A DNA stretch of 64,000 nucleotides, taken from the NCBI GenBank assembly GCA_023412195.1, contig JAEYNZ010000029.1, positions 62,001-126,000 of the forward strand, in the 5' to 3' direction. Shown in pieces: positions 46,955 through 56,401 of the stretch. Made by a program: the position numbers and the translations under genes. The notes beneath the pieces were generated by a model. That model ran no database searches. It had not been told where the DNA came from and saw only the letters and a program-made list of their open reading frames with translations. Position 1 is the first letter of the stretch. Each line of letters opens with the position of its first letter. This stretch comes from Bacteroidota bacterium (GTDB taxonomy: Bacteria; Bacteroidota; Bacteroidia; Bacteroidales; Prolixibacteraceae).

Positions 46955-48043
46955 ATGAAAACTGTGGCTGAAATAATTGAGCTAAAAGAATTTACTGCCG
47001 GCGATCTGGTCATTTTGCTTCAGGCAAAGGATCACGACAGGAAACTGCTGTTTGAAAAAGCACGGAATGTAAAAGAAGCAGTTTTGGGAAGGAAGGTCTA
47101 TTTTCGCGGATTGGTTGAGTTTTCAAATATATGTTCCAAAGATTGCCTGTATTGTGGCATAAGAAAAGGGAACAGCAAGGTGTTACGATATAATGCCACT
47201 GATGAAGAGATACTGGAAGCCTGCCGTTTCGCATGGATAAACCGGTTTGGTTCAGTTGTGCTTCAGTCGGGAGAGGTGTCTTCAAAAGCTTTTGTCAAAA
47301 GGGTTGACCATTTACTGAAGAAGATAGGGAGTCTTTCGAATCATGAGCTGGGTATTACACTCAGCTGCGGAGAACAGTCGCGCGATACCTATCAGCGCTG
47401 GTTCGACAGCGGTGCCCATAGGTACCTCCTGCGGATTGAGGCTTCAAACAGGCAATTATATTATAAAATCCACCCGAATACTGTACGGCATTCATTTGAA
47501 AAAAGGGCAGAAGCTTTGCAGCTTTTAAGGGACACGGGATACCAGGTTGGCACAGGGGTGATGATCGGGCTGCCGTTCCAGACATTGGACGACCTTGCTA
47601 ATGATCTTCAGTTCTTCAGGGAAGCAGACATCGACATGTGCGGCATGGGGCCATATATCGAGCATGAAGATACCCCGCTCTATGAGTACAGGCATTTGAT
47701 TCAGCCGAAACAAGACAGGTTCAATCTTTCCCTGAATATGATTGCAACTTTGCGGCTTTTAATGCCGGATATCAACATTGCAGCTGCTACAGCATTGCAG
47801 GCCATTGACCCCGCAGGCCGTGAAAAAGCCCTTACAATAGGTGCCAATGTGATCATGCCTAATCTGACACCCTGCGAATACAGAAAGGAATATCTTCTGT
47901 ACGAAGATAAACCCTGCCTTGATGAGGATGCTGAATTATGCCGCAACTGCCTGGAAGCCCGGATAGAATTATCGGGATCTGAAATTGGATATGGGGAGTG
48001 GGGCGATTCAAAGCACTTTTTTAACAGGCAAAAAAAAGCCTAG
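46955..48043 (+). CDS. hydE: [FeFe]-hydrogenase maturation radical SAM protein HydE
   Basis: The 362-residue radical SAM enzyme takes the HydG product and helps to build the diiron subcluster. The CX3CX2C motif is at C60, C64, C67 (NICSKDCLYCGIRKGN). Further HydE segments include LLRIEASNRQLYYKIHP, TGVMIGLPFQTLDDL and MCGMGPYIEHEDTPL. The frame is open back to an ATG at 46859, but MKTVAEIIELKEFT at 46955 matches the usual start of the family and length (about 350). The stop codon overlaps that of the convergent PepSY gene in CTAG. Confidence 0.93.
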   Translation: MKTVAEIIELKEFTAGDLVILLQAKDHDRKLLFEKARNVKEAVLGRKVYFRGLVEFSNICSKDCLYCGIRKGNSKVLRYNATDEEILEACRFAWINRFGSVVLQSGEVSSKAFVKRVDHLLKKIGSLSNHELGITLSCGEQSRDTYQRWFDSGAHRYLLRIEASNRQLYYKIHPNTVRHSFEKRAEALQLLRDTGYQVGTGVMIGLPFQTLDDLANDLQFFREADIDMCGMGPYIEHEDTPLYEYRHLIQPKQDRFNLSLNMIATLRLLMPDINIAAATALQAIDPAGREKALTIGANVIMPNLTPCEYRKEYLLYEDKPCLDEDAELCRNCLEARIELSGSEIGYGEWGDSKHFFNRQKKA

Positions 48044-49572
48044 GCAGTTGTTTTTTTCTTCTTTTTATGGGCTTTCCACCAAATAAAAAATCCGCTCACC
48101 AGAACCATAATCAGGCATAGTCCTGCCAGGGGCACATAAAGAATATAAAACGGACCCGTTATGTGCTCAAATATCCTGCCTGTATGAATTTCAAGTGCAA
48201 CGTTCCAGAGCGACATGGGTGACTGCCTTCTGATCTCTTCAGGCATGGCTGGAAAAGAATTGTTACGCAAAGGCAAAGCACCCCTGTTGTAATCGAACCA
48301 CCATGTATTTTCTGATGCTTCAACGAATCCTGCTGCCATGTTTGCACCTATAGGGCTACCCATTCCTGACGGAGCTACATATTGGGTTCTTGAAAAAAAA
48401 TCAAGTACTGTGCCTGTTCTCAAATCCCACAGGAATAACCCATTGAATGAACCGGTAAGATAAGTGTGCTGACCAACCCTTTTAAATACATTTAATCCCA
48501 TTACACTAACGGGGGGTTGCGGTATGGCTGGTTGAAGATTTTGTTGAAGTTTTTCATCTGTTGTGTAAAAACCTTCAGAAGTTGAGAAAATATACATTTT
48601 ATATATATCATTCCATTCAACCCTGCGAAGCTTGTCGAACCAGGGATTAGGACTGTCAAGGTGAGTGCCGGGAATGATACCTGTGGTTTTGTTTGCAATG
48701 GGAATGAGCAGGGGAGGCCGGAGGTGTATCCCTGCCCATGTGTTTATAATGAGAAATAAAACAAAAATATAACCAAGTACATTGTGCCACCGGAGGTTGC
48801 TTTTTGTGGCACTGACCCATGGCTTGACCGGCTTTTTTTTCTTTTTCATCCGCTTTATGATTTTAGGGAAAAAGAAATGAAGCAAGCCGGTTACTGAAAG
48901 AATAATGGTAACAATCCCAAGCAAATCAACAATCAATTTTCCTGTGATTCCGAAAAGCTCACCGCTGTGCAGTTGCCAGAGGGTTGTGAATAAACCAACT
49001 TTCCGGACATATCCCACCGGTTCGGGAAGCTGGACTGCTTCGAAATCAGTTCCGTCAGCAGATTTGAGCAGGTAATGCCTAGTGAGGACCAGCAGTGTAT
49101 CTCCTTTCAGATTCAGGTCTGCAATGCGATCCTGCTTTACAGGGAGTTTCTGCCTGTTCCAGGTTCCTGAATGGATGTTCCTGCTGTACAAGCCAAAATG
49201 TGTTCCTGCATACAGGATATCGCCTTTCTGTACCACTGAATATATTTTTCGGTTGTCAATTCCTTTTGGGAAGCCATGGTTGAAATCATTGAAACTTTTT
49301 AAATCTGATGAAGCTTTCCAGATGCCGATATTTCCATATATCAATACAGAATCATTCATATAGGGAATTGAACCTCTTACTGCAGCCAGGTTCCAGTTAT
49401 TGTACCTGTAGTTTGGAGGCAGGATGTTCCTTGAAACATCGACAGACGAGAAAATCTGTCTGTGATTCATGACAATTCCTGAAAATGCAAACAATATGGC
49501 AAAAAAGGCAATGATGATTCCGGGCCACTTATGCAGTTTCCTGAAGATTTTAATGGATCTGGCTTTACTCAT
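48040..49572 (-). CDS. PepSY-associated membrane protein
   Basis: The 510-residue protein has an N-terminal membrane helix (KWPGIIIAFFAILFAFSGIVM), a large extracytoplasmic part, further helices around residues 225-250 and 285-300 and a last one at the C-terminus (LYVPLAGLCLIMVLVSGFFIWW), ending in KKKKKT. The HKWPG motif with an early helix is typical of PepSY_TM proteins, often linked to iron uptake or ferric reductases in Bacteroidota. Its extracellular part here resembles propeller-like repeats (FGLYSRNIHSGTW, TGSFNGLFLWDLRTGTV). Start at ATG 49572. Function unknown beyond the family. Confidence 0.75.
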   Translation of the reverse strand: MSKARSIKIFRKLHKWPGIIIAFFAILFAFSGIVMNHRQIFSSVDVSRNILPPNYRYNNWNLAAVRGSIPYMNDSVLIYGNIGIWKASSDLKSFNDFNHGFPKGIDNRKIYSVVQKGDILYAGTHFGLYSRNIHSGTWNRQKLPVKQDRIADLNLKGDTLLVLTRHYLLKSADGTDFEAVQLPEPVGYVRKVGLFTTLWQLHSGELFGITGKLIVDLLGIVTIILSVTGLLHFFFPKIIKRMKKKKKPVKPWVSATKSNLRWHNVLGYIFVLFLIINTWAGIHLRPPLLIPIANKTTGIIPGTHLDSPNPWFDKLRRVEWNDIYKMYIFSTSEGFYTTDEKLQQNLQPAIPQPPVSVMGLNVFKRVGQHTYLTGSFNGLFLWDLRTGTVLDFFSRTQYVAPSGMGSPIGANMAAGFVEASENTWWFDYNRGALPLRNNSFPAMPEEIRRQSPMSLWNVALEIHTGRIFEHITGPFYILYVPLAGLCLIMVLVSGFFIWWKAHKKKKKTTA

Positions 49573-49716
49573 AAATAAAAGAAAATTCAAATAAAATGAT
49601 TATTTGGTTCGAAAGGAACATCTATAAGGAAATTCGAATCCTGATATCTTTTTTATAAGTAGAATTGATATTTCCATTTATATAAATGAACGGGCTGGCA
49701 ACAGTAATCTTTTGGA

Positions 49717-50952
49717 TTATTGTAAAACCTGCTGAATAAAAGCAGGAGTTACAGTTAACATGATATAACCCCAATGCTGGCCGGTAGTATGATCACCACT
49801 TCCTTTAACCAGTTCCATATTTTCACTGGCGAACATGATCGACCATCCAGCACTGATTGTTGCAGCGGGTTCCACAGCCCAGCTTACTCCCAAATCAAGT
49901 TCTGTTCCCAGGTAATTGCCGGCATCAGCATTTACTTTTCCTGCTGATGCAAAATAGTGCAGCCATGCTTCTGCCGAAAATTTCTCCTTCTGAAAGCCGG
50001 ATTTGAGGTAAATATCATTTAATCCTACATTATTGATATGGTTTCCTACATAAAAGTAGTCCATGAACCCATTGAATTTATGATTGGTCCCATACAGTGG
50101 ATTGAAGGCATAAATTTTATCATTTCTATCGTAACTGTTTCCTGAAAGGTACTCATAACCGGCAGTTAATCCCTGTTTGAAATTTGCTTCCACAAGAAAA
50201 TTTACAGCGCTGATGTCAGTGCCATTTGCAGTTTTTCCGGTTTGGTAATATAGGTTCGAAGCGAGGCCAACATTTTCAAGGGAATAAACAACACGGCCTC
50301 CGATTGTCTGGCTGTAACGTGTACGCTGGGTTTGGGCAGATTCAAAATAGGGTACACCATTATTTAAAAACAGAAGGCTTAATCCTGTATGGTCCCATGC
50401 CTTATTGAACCAGAGAAACTGCATGTTTTTATAGGCATCAGGTCCGGAATAATCGTTATCAGTAATGTTGGAATTTTCATGATGAGCAATGCCGAGGTGC
50501 ATCTTAAATTCATCTTCAAGTTTAAAAAGAACCAGATCGTGAGAACGCGCCTGATGCACCCATCCCACATTGCCCAGAATCCGGTGGTCGTCATAAACAA
50601 GTTCCTGTCGTCCGGCCCTCATAGAAAGACCTGAAGTAAAAAACACTTCTGCCCATGCTTCATGCACAGAAGTAGCAAAATCTTCATTGGCGACCATTTG
50701 AGGCTGGCTCCCCCAGTAGCGGACATCCTGCAATACAAGCTTTGCCTTCACTGCTTCAACATTATAAAGTGCATTCAGCCTGGTTCTCTGAGCAGTAGCT
50801 ATTGACATGTCCTGACCTTCTGCCGCCAATGTTTTATAACCTCTGCTGAATTCTGTACGCGGCCTGAACTCACCGGTCAGGCTGAATTGAGCAGATGCAT
50901 CCTGCATCACAAATAAAAGCAGTGGCAGGATGCAGTAAAAAACTTTTTTCAT
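49717..50952 (-). CDS. Alginate-export-like outer-membrane porin
   Basis: The 411-residue protein has a signal peptide (MKKVFYCILPLLLFVMQDASAQ) and a beta-barrel pattern with FSLTGEFRPRTEFSRGY at the start and motifs such as MRAGRQELVYDDHRILGNVGW found in alginate_exp/porin proteins. It lies one base behind nrfA on the same strand, so it is co-transcribed with the nitrite reductase. It is likely an outer-membrane channel for nitrite, nitrate or small organic anions; the substrate is inferred from position only. Confidence 0.72.
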   Translation of the reverse strand: MKKVFYCILPLLLFVMQDASAQFSLTGEFRPRTEFSRGYKTLAAEGQDMSIATAQRTRLNALYNVEAVKAKLVLQDVRYWGSQPQMVANEDFATSVHEAWAEVFFTSGLSMRAGRQELVYDDHRILGNVGWVHQARSHDLVLFKLEDEFKMHLGIAHHENSNITDNDYSGPDAYKNMQFLWFNKAWDHTGLSLLFLNNGVPYFESAQTQRTRYSQTIGGRVVYSLENVGLASNLYYQTGKTANGTDISAVNFLVEANFKQGLTAGYEYLSGNSYDRNDKIYAFNPLYGTNHKFNGFMDYFYVGNHINNVGLNDIYLKSGFQKEKFSAEAWLHYFASAGKVNADAGNYLGTELDLGVSWAVEPAATISAGWSIMFASENMELVKGSGDHTTGQHWGYIMLTVTPAFIQQVLQ

Positions 50953-50953
50953 G

Positions 50954-52483
50954 TTAATCCATTGATTGATTTACCATTGTTTTCCCCCAGGCTGCTTCAC
51001 GTTCGGCTGCAATTTTATCCCATTCAGGAACTATGTTTTTCAGAAATTCTGCTTTTTGTGCACGCATATTTTCCATATTCAGGCCTATAAATTCTTGAGC
51101 CTTTGCTTTGGTGGAAATATCGGGGTAGGGAACTTCCTTGTTATGTCCAAGTTCTGAAAGGAGCCTGGCGAGGTCAATTCGTGTCTGCTGTACAATGTTG
51201 ATAGCTGTCCCTATTAATCGGCTTAATTCAAGGGGAGCATGAAAAGCATTGCCATGACCGGCAGCAGAATAATCCCAGCGCCACTGTGCATGCCGGATAC
51301 CTGTAAGAATTTTTTCCATTTGTTGTTCGGTAGCTCCAAGGTCCCATGCGGTTTTCGCTTCAACATGAGCCCTTACAAGAAGTTGTTCAAGGGTACCACG
51401 TGTTTCAAGTACTTTGTCCTGATTCCTGTATACTGAGTTGATAAGTTCCTGCGTTTCCTCGCGATGGCATACCTGGCAGGAACTGGATACATTTTCAAGT
51501 GGCGACATGATTTTATGGTTTGTGAACTTCTGTCCTCCTTCACTGATGTATGGCATGTGGCAATCGGCACATGAAACGCCCCGTTGTGCATGAATTCCAG
51601 TAAGATACACTTCATAATCAGGGTGCTGGGCCTTCAGCATGGGTGCCCTGCTTAATGCATGGGTCCAATCGGTGAAGCCTATGCTGTCGTAATATGCTTC
51701 CATAGCTTCTGCATTGAAGCCGTTATCCCAAGGAAAAACAAGATACTGTGCCCCTTCAGAAATATTCTTATTAAAGTAATATTCCACATGGCACTGAGCG
51801 CAAACCAGGCTTCTCATTTCCTGGTGTGTAGCTTGTGTAATATCACGTCCCATTCGTTCGAATGCTTCAATAAGTGCCGGCCTTTTGATCGCAAGATTCA
51901 TTGTTTCAGCATCGTGACAATCAGCGCAACCTATGGGATTGGCAACTTCAGGGCCCATCTCAGCCCAGGTCTGTGAGTAAAAACCTGCCACACCCAGGTC
52001 ATTCATCAAACGGGGTACATCGGGGCTTTTGCATGTCCAGCAGGTGGAAGGCTGGGGACCTTCATTAGGTCCTTTTGGTGCTCCGGTCCGAAGTGTTTCT
52101 GTAATATCTGTCAAAGAATAAAAATGCCCTCTGCTTTGGGTATAATCGGTTGAGAAGAGATAACCTGCCCATAAGACAACCATTTCGGGATGCCGTTCAA
52201 GCATGTCAATATGTACATTGCCATTGTACTTGGTTTCAAACGTACTGTCGGATGTTGCATAATACGATTGAAACTCTCTGGGGAAGTTTTCTCCCCATAC
52301 TTCATTCCGGGGATCAAACTGGTAAATGGGATCCCGCGGTACATTGACATACGCTGCTTCTATTCTTCTTTCAACAATAGTTGAGGCCAACAGGCCAAGA
52401 AGGAATACGATTATAATCGTAAGAATAAAAAGTACCCATGCCAGCCATGGGCGTTTTTCGGTTAATTCGCTGATCGTGCTCAT
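50954..52483 (-). CDS. nrfA: Cytochrome c nitrite reductase catalytic subunit NrfA
   Basis: The 509-residue pentaheme enzyme reduces nitrite to ammonium with six electrons. The catalytic heme motif is CWTCK (C148, C151, K152), with lysine as proximal ligand. The other four hemes use CADCH (185), CAQCH (227), CADCH (304) and CQVCH (335). A membrane or uncleaved signal segment lies at residues 12-33. The CxxCK at heme 1 distinguishes it from octaheme relatives. nrfH lies 40 bases upstream, and a barrel gene follows. Confidence 0.96.
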   Translation of the reverse strand: MSTISELTEKRPWLAWVLFILTIIIVFLLGLLASTIVERRIEAAYVNVPRDPIYQFDPRNEVWGENFPREFQSYYATSDSTFETKYNGNVHIDMLERHPEMVVLWAGYLFSTDYTQSRGHFYSLTDITETLRTGAPKGPNEGPQPSTCWTCKSPDVPRLMNDLGVAGFYSQTWAEMGPEVANPIGCADCHDAETMNLAIKRPALIEAFERMGRDITQATHQEMRSLVCAQCHVEYYFNKNISEGAQYLVFPWDNGFNAEAMEAYYDSIGFTDWTHALSRAPMLKAQHPDYEVYLTGIHAQRGVSCADCHMPYISEGGQKFTNHKIMSPLENVSSSCQVCHREETQELINSVYRNQDKVLETRGTLEQLLVRAHVEAKTAWDLGATEQQMEKILTGIRHAQWRWDYSAAGHGNAFHAPLELSRLIGTAINIVQQTRIDLARLLSELGHNKEVPYPDISTKAKAQEFIGLNMENMRAQKAEFLKNIVPEWDKIAAEREAAWGKTMVNQSMD

Positions 52484-52523
52484 TAGTAGCTATTTTTAGT
52501 TATTATTTTATATACGCGGTTTT

Positions 52524-53096
52524 TTAACGACTTCTCAGATTTCTCAGCCATTCAGGTACCGGATTTTCAAGCAGGGGAACGCGGGCATTAGGTACACTCG
52601 AAAGGCTGTTAACCCTTCCATGGGGTACTTCCCTGTGGCAATCAACACATCTTCTGTCTGTCATATGAACATCATGATTTGCGACTGATGCATTCAGTTT
52701 GGGGTCAACCAGCAGTTGGGAATGGCAGCGGATACAATTATTCTGGACCACCTTTGCCCCCTCTTCAAGTATGAATATTACCTGAGGTTCTTTTCTTAAG
52801 GTGAAAATTGTAGCATGGCGCAAACCATCCTTTGCTTTAAAATAATAATGATTAAAAATATTATCCTGGGGAACATGGCAATCGTTGCAGGTTGCTACCT
52901 CCCGGTGTGAACTGTGGCTCCATGTTGCATACTGTGGCGACATGATGTGGCAGTTCATACAGGTTTCCGGTTTATCGGAAAGGTAAGAATGTGCCTTTGA
53001 TATATAAAAGGTGAATAAAATGACTCCCAGTAACAGACTGGTTGCTATCATCACTGGAAATCTCCACCTGGGTGGCGGTAACAGTTTTTTCAGCAT
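52524..53096 (-). CDS. nrfH: Cytochrome c nitrite reductase small subunit NrfH
   Basis: The NapC/NirT-type quinol dehydrogenase passes electrons from menaquinol to NrfA. It has an N-terminal membrane anchor (residues 14-31) and four heme sites: CMNCH (46-50), CNDCH, CIRCH and CVDCH. From the ATG at 53096 it has 190 residues, close to known NrfH. Reading back to a TTG at 53159 would run across a promoter-like TAACATTTG on the minus strand (about 53164-53156) and is not favoured. It is the first gene of the nrf unit. Confidence 0.92.
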   Translation of the reverse strand: MLKKLLPPPRWRFPVMIATSLLLGVILFTFYISKAHSYLSDKPETCMNCHIMSPQYATWSHSSHREVATCNDCHVPQDNIFNHYYFKAKDGLRHATIFTLRKEPQVIFILEEGAKVVQNNCIRCHSQLLVDPKLNASVANHDVHMTDRRCVDCHREVPHGRVNSLSSVPNARVPLLENPVPEWLRNLRSR

Positions 53097-53300
53097 AATC
53101 TGATATGTTGATTTTTTTTTTACAATATAATGATTTTTTTCTTTTATGGATTGTACCAAATGTTACAAGCAGCAAAAATTCATACCGCTGGTAAGAAAAT
53201 ATTAATAAAAGCTATTTACAGATAAATATTAAAATACAATGCCCTGTTTTCTCCGTTCTTTCTTTTAATTTTAATGCATTATCAAAAAACCAAATTTGAA

Positions 53301-54536
53301 ATGAAGAAAATCTTTTTTACCGCTTTTTTCATTATTATTTCTTTATATGGTTACTCCCAGGGATTTATTACATCAAAAAATATACAGGTTGATTTTTCAG
53401 GATTTGTCAGGAATGACTTTTTTATTGATTCGCGAAACAATGTATGTGCCTGTGATCACCTGCTTGAATTCTACCCGTACAAACCGGTATATGATGTAAA
53501 TGGAGGTGATATAAATGCAAGGCCCAGTGCTCACTTGCTGAATACATTTTCAAGGTTCGGAACACGTTTCTCAGGACTTGAAATCGGGAAAGCAAAAATA
53601 TCTGCATACGTGGAAGCCGATTTTACAGGTTTTGCAGAAACAAACGGGCTGCGCCTCAGGCATGCATATACAAGTTTTGCATGGCAAAAATCTACATTGA
53701 TGTTCGGAAGGGCATGGCATCCTACTTTTATTGAAAAAGTATATCCATCGGTATTGAATGAAAATACGGGGCTTCCGTTCCAGGTTTTTAACCGCAGTCC
53801 CCAGGTGCGACTTACACATAAACTGAACAACCATCTTGATTTTATTGCGGCTGCGGTTTACCAGTTTAATTATGCCAATCAGGGACCCTCCGGAAAAACA
53901 TATCGTTACCAGCGTGAAGCTGTCGTTCCCAATCTGCATGCCCAACTGCAGTATTATGATGAGAATTGGGTAATAGGTGCAGCTGTTGATTGGAAAAGCA
54001 TTCTTCCCCGTACATCAACTTCCGGGATCCAGGGTGTATTTAAGGCAGATCAGAAATTAAATACATGGGCTGCATTGGCTTATATGAAGTATACAAAAAA
54101 TCTGTTTGAAATGAAGGTGAAATCAATGTTCGGTCAGAATGTAAGTGAAAGCCTTCTGCCCGGAGGTTATGCCGTTGCAGCTGTAAATCCTGAAACCGGT
54201 GCAGAAACATATACTCCATTAAACCACATTTACAACTGGATCAACTTTACGTATGGACAGAAATGGAAGGTTGGGGTATTTGCAGGGTATTTGAAGAATT
54301 TAGGCACAACCGATCAGCCGGCGGGGCCTTTTTATGGCCTGGGCACTGATTTGGATTTGGTCTATAAGATTTCGCCCCAGCTGATTTATACTTACCGCAA
54401 CTTCATGCTGGGATTTGAGTTGAGTATGACAACTGCTCATTATGGCGATATAGATTTTTCTGACTTTGGAAAAGTTAAAAACACTGTTGATGTGACGAAT
54501 TTCAGAAATATGATTTCAGTTGCTTACAGTTTTTAA
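53301..54536 (+). CDS. Outer-membrane beta-barrel protein divergent from nrf genes
   Basis: The 411-residue protein has a signal peptide (MKKIFFTAFFIIISLYGYSQ) and a barrel-like pattern: KNIQVDFSGFVRNDFFIDSRN at the start, FSGLEIGKAKISAYVEADF and a C-terminal aromatic end (MISVAYSF). This is a porin-like architecture seen in Bacteroidota (DcaP-like). A CAC pair (residues 48-50) near the N-terminus is unusual for a barrel. It is read away from the nrf unit, and shares its control region. A channel for nitrite or another acceptor is possible. The start at 53301 is chosen over an ATG at 53274, which would add nine residues. Confidence 0.65.
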   Translation: MKKIFFTAFFIIISLYGYSQGFITSKNIQVDFSGFVRNDFFIDSRNNVCACDHLLEFYPYKPVYDVNGGDINARPSAHLLNTFSRFGTRFSGLEIGKAKISAYVEADFTGFAETNGLRLRHAYTSFAWQKSTLMFGRAWHPTFIEKVYPSVLNENTGLPFQVFNRSPQVRLTHKLNNHLDFIAAAVYQFNYANQGPSGKTYRYQREAVVPNLHAQLQYYDENWVIGAAVDWKSILPRTSTSGIQGVFKADQKLNTWAALAYMKYTKNLFEMKVKSMFGQNVSESLLPGGYAVAAVNPETGAETYTPLNHIYNWINFTYGQKWKVGVFAGYLKNLGTTDQPAGPFYGLGTDLDLVYKISPQLIYTYRNFMLGFELSMTTAHYGDIDFSDFGKVKNTVDVTNFRNMISVAYSF

Positions 54537-54617
54537 ATTTCCTTTTATTTTTGTTTATTAAATGTAAAAATAAATAGTCAGGGTTATACATACTCCGGCG
54601 ACCGTAATTCAACTACT

Positions 54618-55049
54618 ATGGCATTCGAAGTTTCCGTGTTTCTTGAGAACAAAATAACGCATTTTGAAAAGATTACCAATGTCCTGAAAAAGGAGCGAAT
54701 TAATATCCGTTCCCTTACACTGGCAAGCATGATTCATGGCTGGGGCGTTCTGAACTTATTGGTCGATCAGCCGGAAAAAGCCTATCAGGCTCTTTCTGAA
54801 CAAGGGAATTCAGTGGCACTTCGCGAAGTGATTGCCCTTGAAATGAAAGATGAAACAGGCGGATTGGATGATTTGCTTGTAAAAATTTCACGGGCTGGCA
54901 TTCATATTGAAAATGCTTACACCCGGCTGATTTCACAAACTAATATGGCTGTCCTTCTGCTTGATGTGCCTGATGTGCTGGAAGCGAAAAGCTTATTAGC
55001 AAAAAATGGCATTCCCATTCTTGATGAACAAACCGTATATGGCAAGTAA
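54618..55049 (+). CDS. Tandem ACT-domain protein (upstream of PaaK)
   Basis: The 143-residue protein consists of two ACT-like domains (about 3-70 and 72-140; FEVSVFLENKITHFEKITNVL and GGLDDLLVKISRAGIHIENAY). ACT domains bind amino acids as allosteric sensors. Free-standing ACT proteins beside phenylacetate-CoA ligase are known in several phyla and are thought to sense aromatic amino acids; that is family knowledge, not seen here. It precedes the ligase gene by 48 bases and is similar in design to the ACT gene on the other side of the ligase. Confidence 0.8.
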   Translation: MAFEVSVFLENKITHFEKITNVLKKERINIRSLTLASMIHGWGVLNLLVDQPEKAYQALSEQGNSVALREVIALEMKDETGGLDDLLVKISRAGIHIENAYTRLISQTNMAVLLLDVPDVLEAKSLLAKNGIPILDEQTVYGK

Positions 55050-55097
55050 ATGGTTAACCTCTTTCACCATTATCTAAACTGAATAAATCTCTTGAGG

Positions 55098-56396
55098 ATG
55101 ATCTGGAACGAAAAGGCAGAATGTGCTTCCCGCGCTGAAATGGCAGCCATTCAAAGTGAAAGACTGGTTAATACCGTTCAGCGCATATATCATAACATTC
55201 CCAGCTACAGGGGGAAAATGCAGGAAAAGGGGCTGGTACCGGCCGATATCCGGTCGGTGGATGATCTGAAAAATCTTCCCTTTACCAATAAGGCTGATCT
55301 ACGAAATAATTACCCTTTCGGCATGTTTACAGTTCCCATGAGTGAAATAGTCAGGGTGCATGCAAGCTCTGGAACTACGGGTAAACCTACGGTTGTCGGA
55401 TATACCCGTAATGATCTGAATATGTGGGCTGAAGTGGTTACAAGGGCACTATGTATGTCGGGCGTTCATAAAAACGATATCGTTCAGGTGGCATATGGGT
55501 ATGGTCTTTTTACCGGAGGACTTGGTCTACACTACGGAACTGAAAACCTGGGTGCTACAGTGATACCCATTTCTGGAGGAAATACCAAAAAACAAATCCA
55601 GCTGATGCAGGATTTCGGGACTTCAGTCATTGCGTGTACTCCTTCCTACGCTTTATACCTGGCCGAGGTGATGCAGGAAATGGGCATTGACCCCGAAACA
55701 CTGAAACTGAGGGTAGGTATTTTCGGAGCTGAACCCTGGAGCGAAAATATGAGGAAGGAGATTGAATTAAAACTCAACCTGAAAGCTATAGATATATATG
55801 GACTCAGTGAAGTGGTGGGGCCCGGGGTTTCATGCGAATGTGAATACCAGGCGGGCATGCACATCAATGAAGATCATTTCATCCCTGAAATCATAGACCC
55901 GGAAACATTGGAGCCATTGCCTCCGGGTCGATTGGGTGAACTGGTGTTTTCAACAGTAACCAAGGAAGGCATTCCAATCCTGCGGTACCGCACACGCGAT
56001 CTGACCCGCCTCATTTATGACAGGTGTGCATGCGGCAGGACCCTTGTGAGAATGGAGAAATGTACCGGCCGCACTGATGATATGCTGATCATAAGGGGGG
56101 TTAATGTTTTCCCTTCCCAAATAGAAAGTGTGTTGCTTGAAATGAGTGAAACAGAACCTCATTACCTGTTGATTGTTGATCGGGAAGGTTCGCTGGATGT
56201 ACTTAAACTGCTGGTTGAAGTGCAGGAACAGTTCTTTTCTGATGAAATCAGGGAACTGGAAGCACTACGAAAAAAAATAGCAGGCAACATCCAGAGCACC
56301 CTGGGTGTCTCCGTTGATGTTAAGCTGGTGGAGCCAAAAACAATTGAAAGAACAGCAGGCAAGGCAAAAAGAGTTATTGATAATCGCAAATACTAG
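55098..56396 (+). CDS. paaK: Phenylacetate-CoA ligase
   Basis: The 432-residue adenylate-forming enzyme activates phenylacetate (or an aryl acetate such as indoleacetate) with ATP to the CoA thioester. The AMP-binding loop [16 protein letters not shown], the [10 protein letters not shown] motif, the [20 protein letters not shown] segment and a C-terminal [13 protein letters not shown] loop are intact. The ATG at 55098 gives the family start MIWN; a TTG lies two codons before it. It is flanked by two ACT genes and followed by aromatic amino-acid genes, which supports arylacetate as substrate. Confidence 0.92.
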   Translation: MIWNEKAECASRAEMAAIQSERLVNTVQRIYHNIPSYRGKMQEKGLVPADIRSVDDLKNLPFTNKADLRNNYPFGMFTVPMSEIVRVHASSGTTGKPTVVGYTRNDLNMWAEVVTRALCMSGVHKNDIVQVAYGYGLFTGGLGLHYGTENLGATVIPISGGNTKKQIQLMQDFGTSVIACTPSYALYLAEVMQEMGIDPETLKLRVGIFGAEPWSENMRKEIELKLNLKAIDIYGLSEVVGPGVSCECEYQAGMHINEDHFIPEIIDPETLEPLPPGRLGELVFSTVTKEGIPILRYRTRDLTRLIYDRCACGRTLVRMEKCTGRTDDMLIIRGVNVFPSQIESVLLEMSETEPHYLLIVDREGSLDVLKLLVEVQEQFFSDEIRELEALRKKIAGNIQSTLGVSVDVKLVEPKTIERTAGKAKRVIDNRKY

Positions 56397-56401
56397 ATAT
56401 T

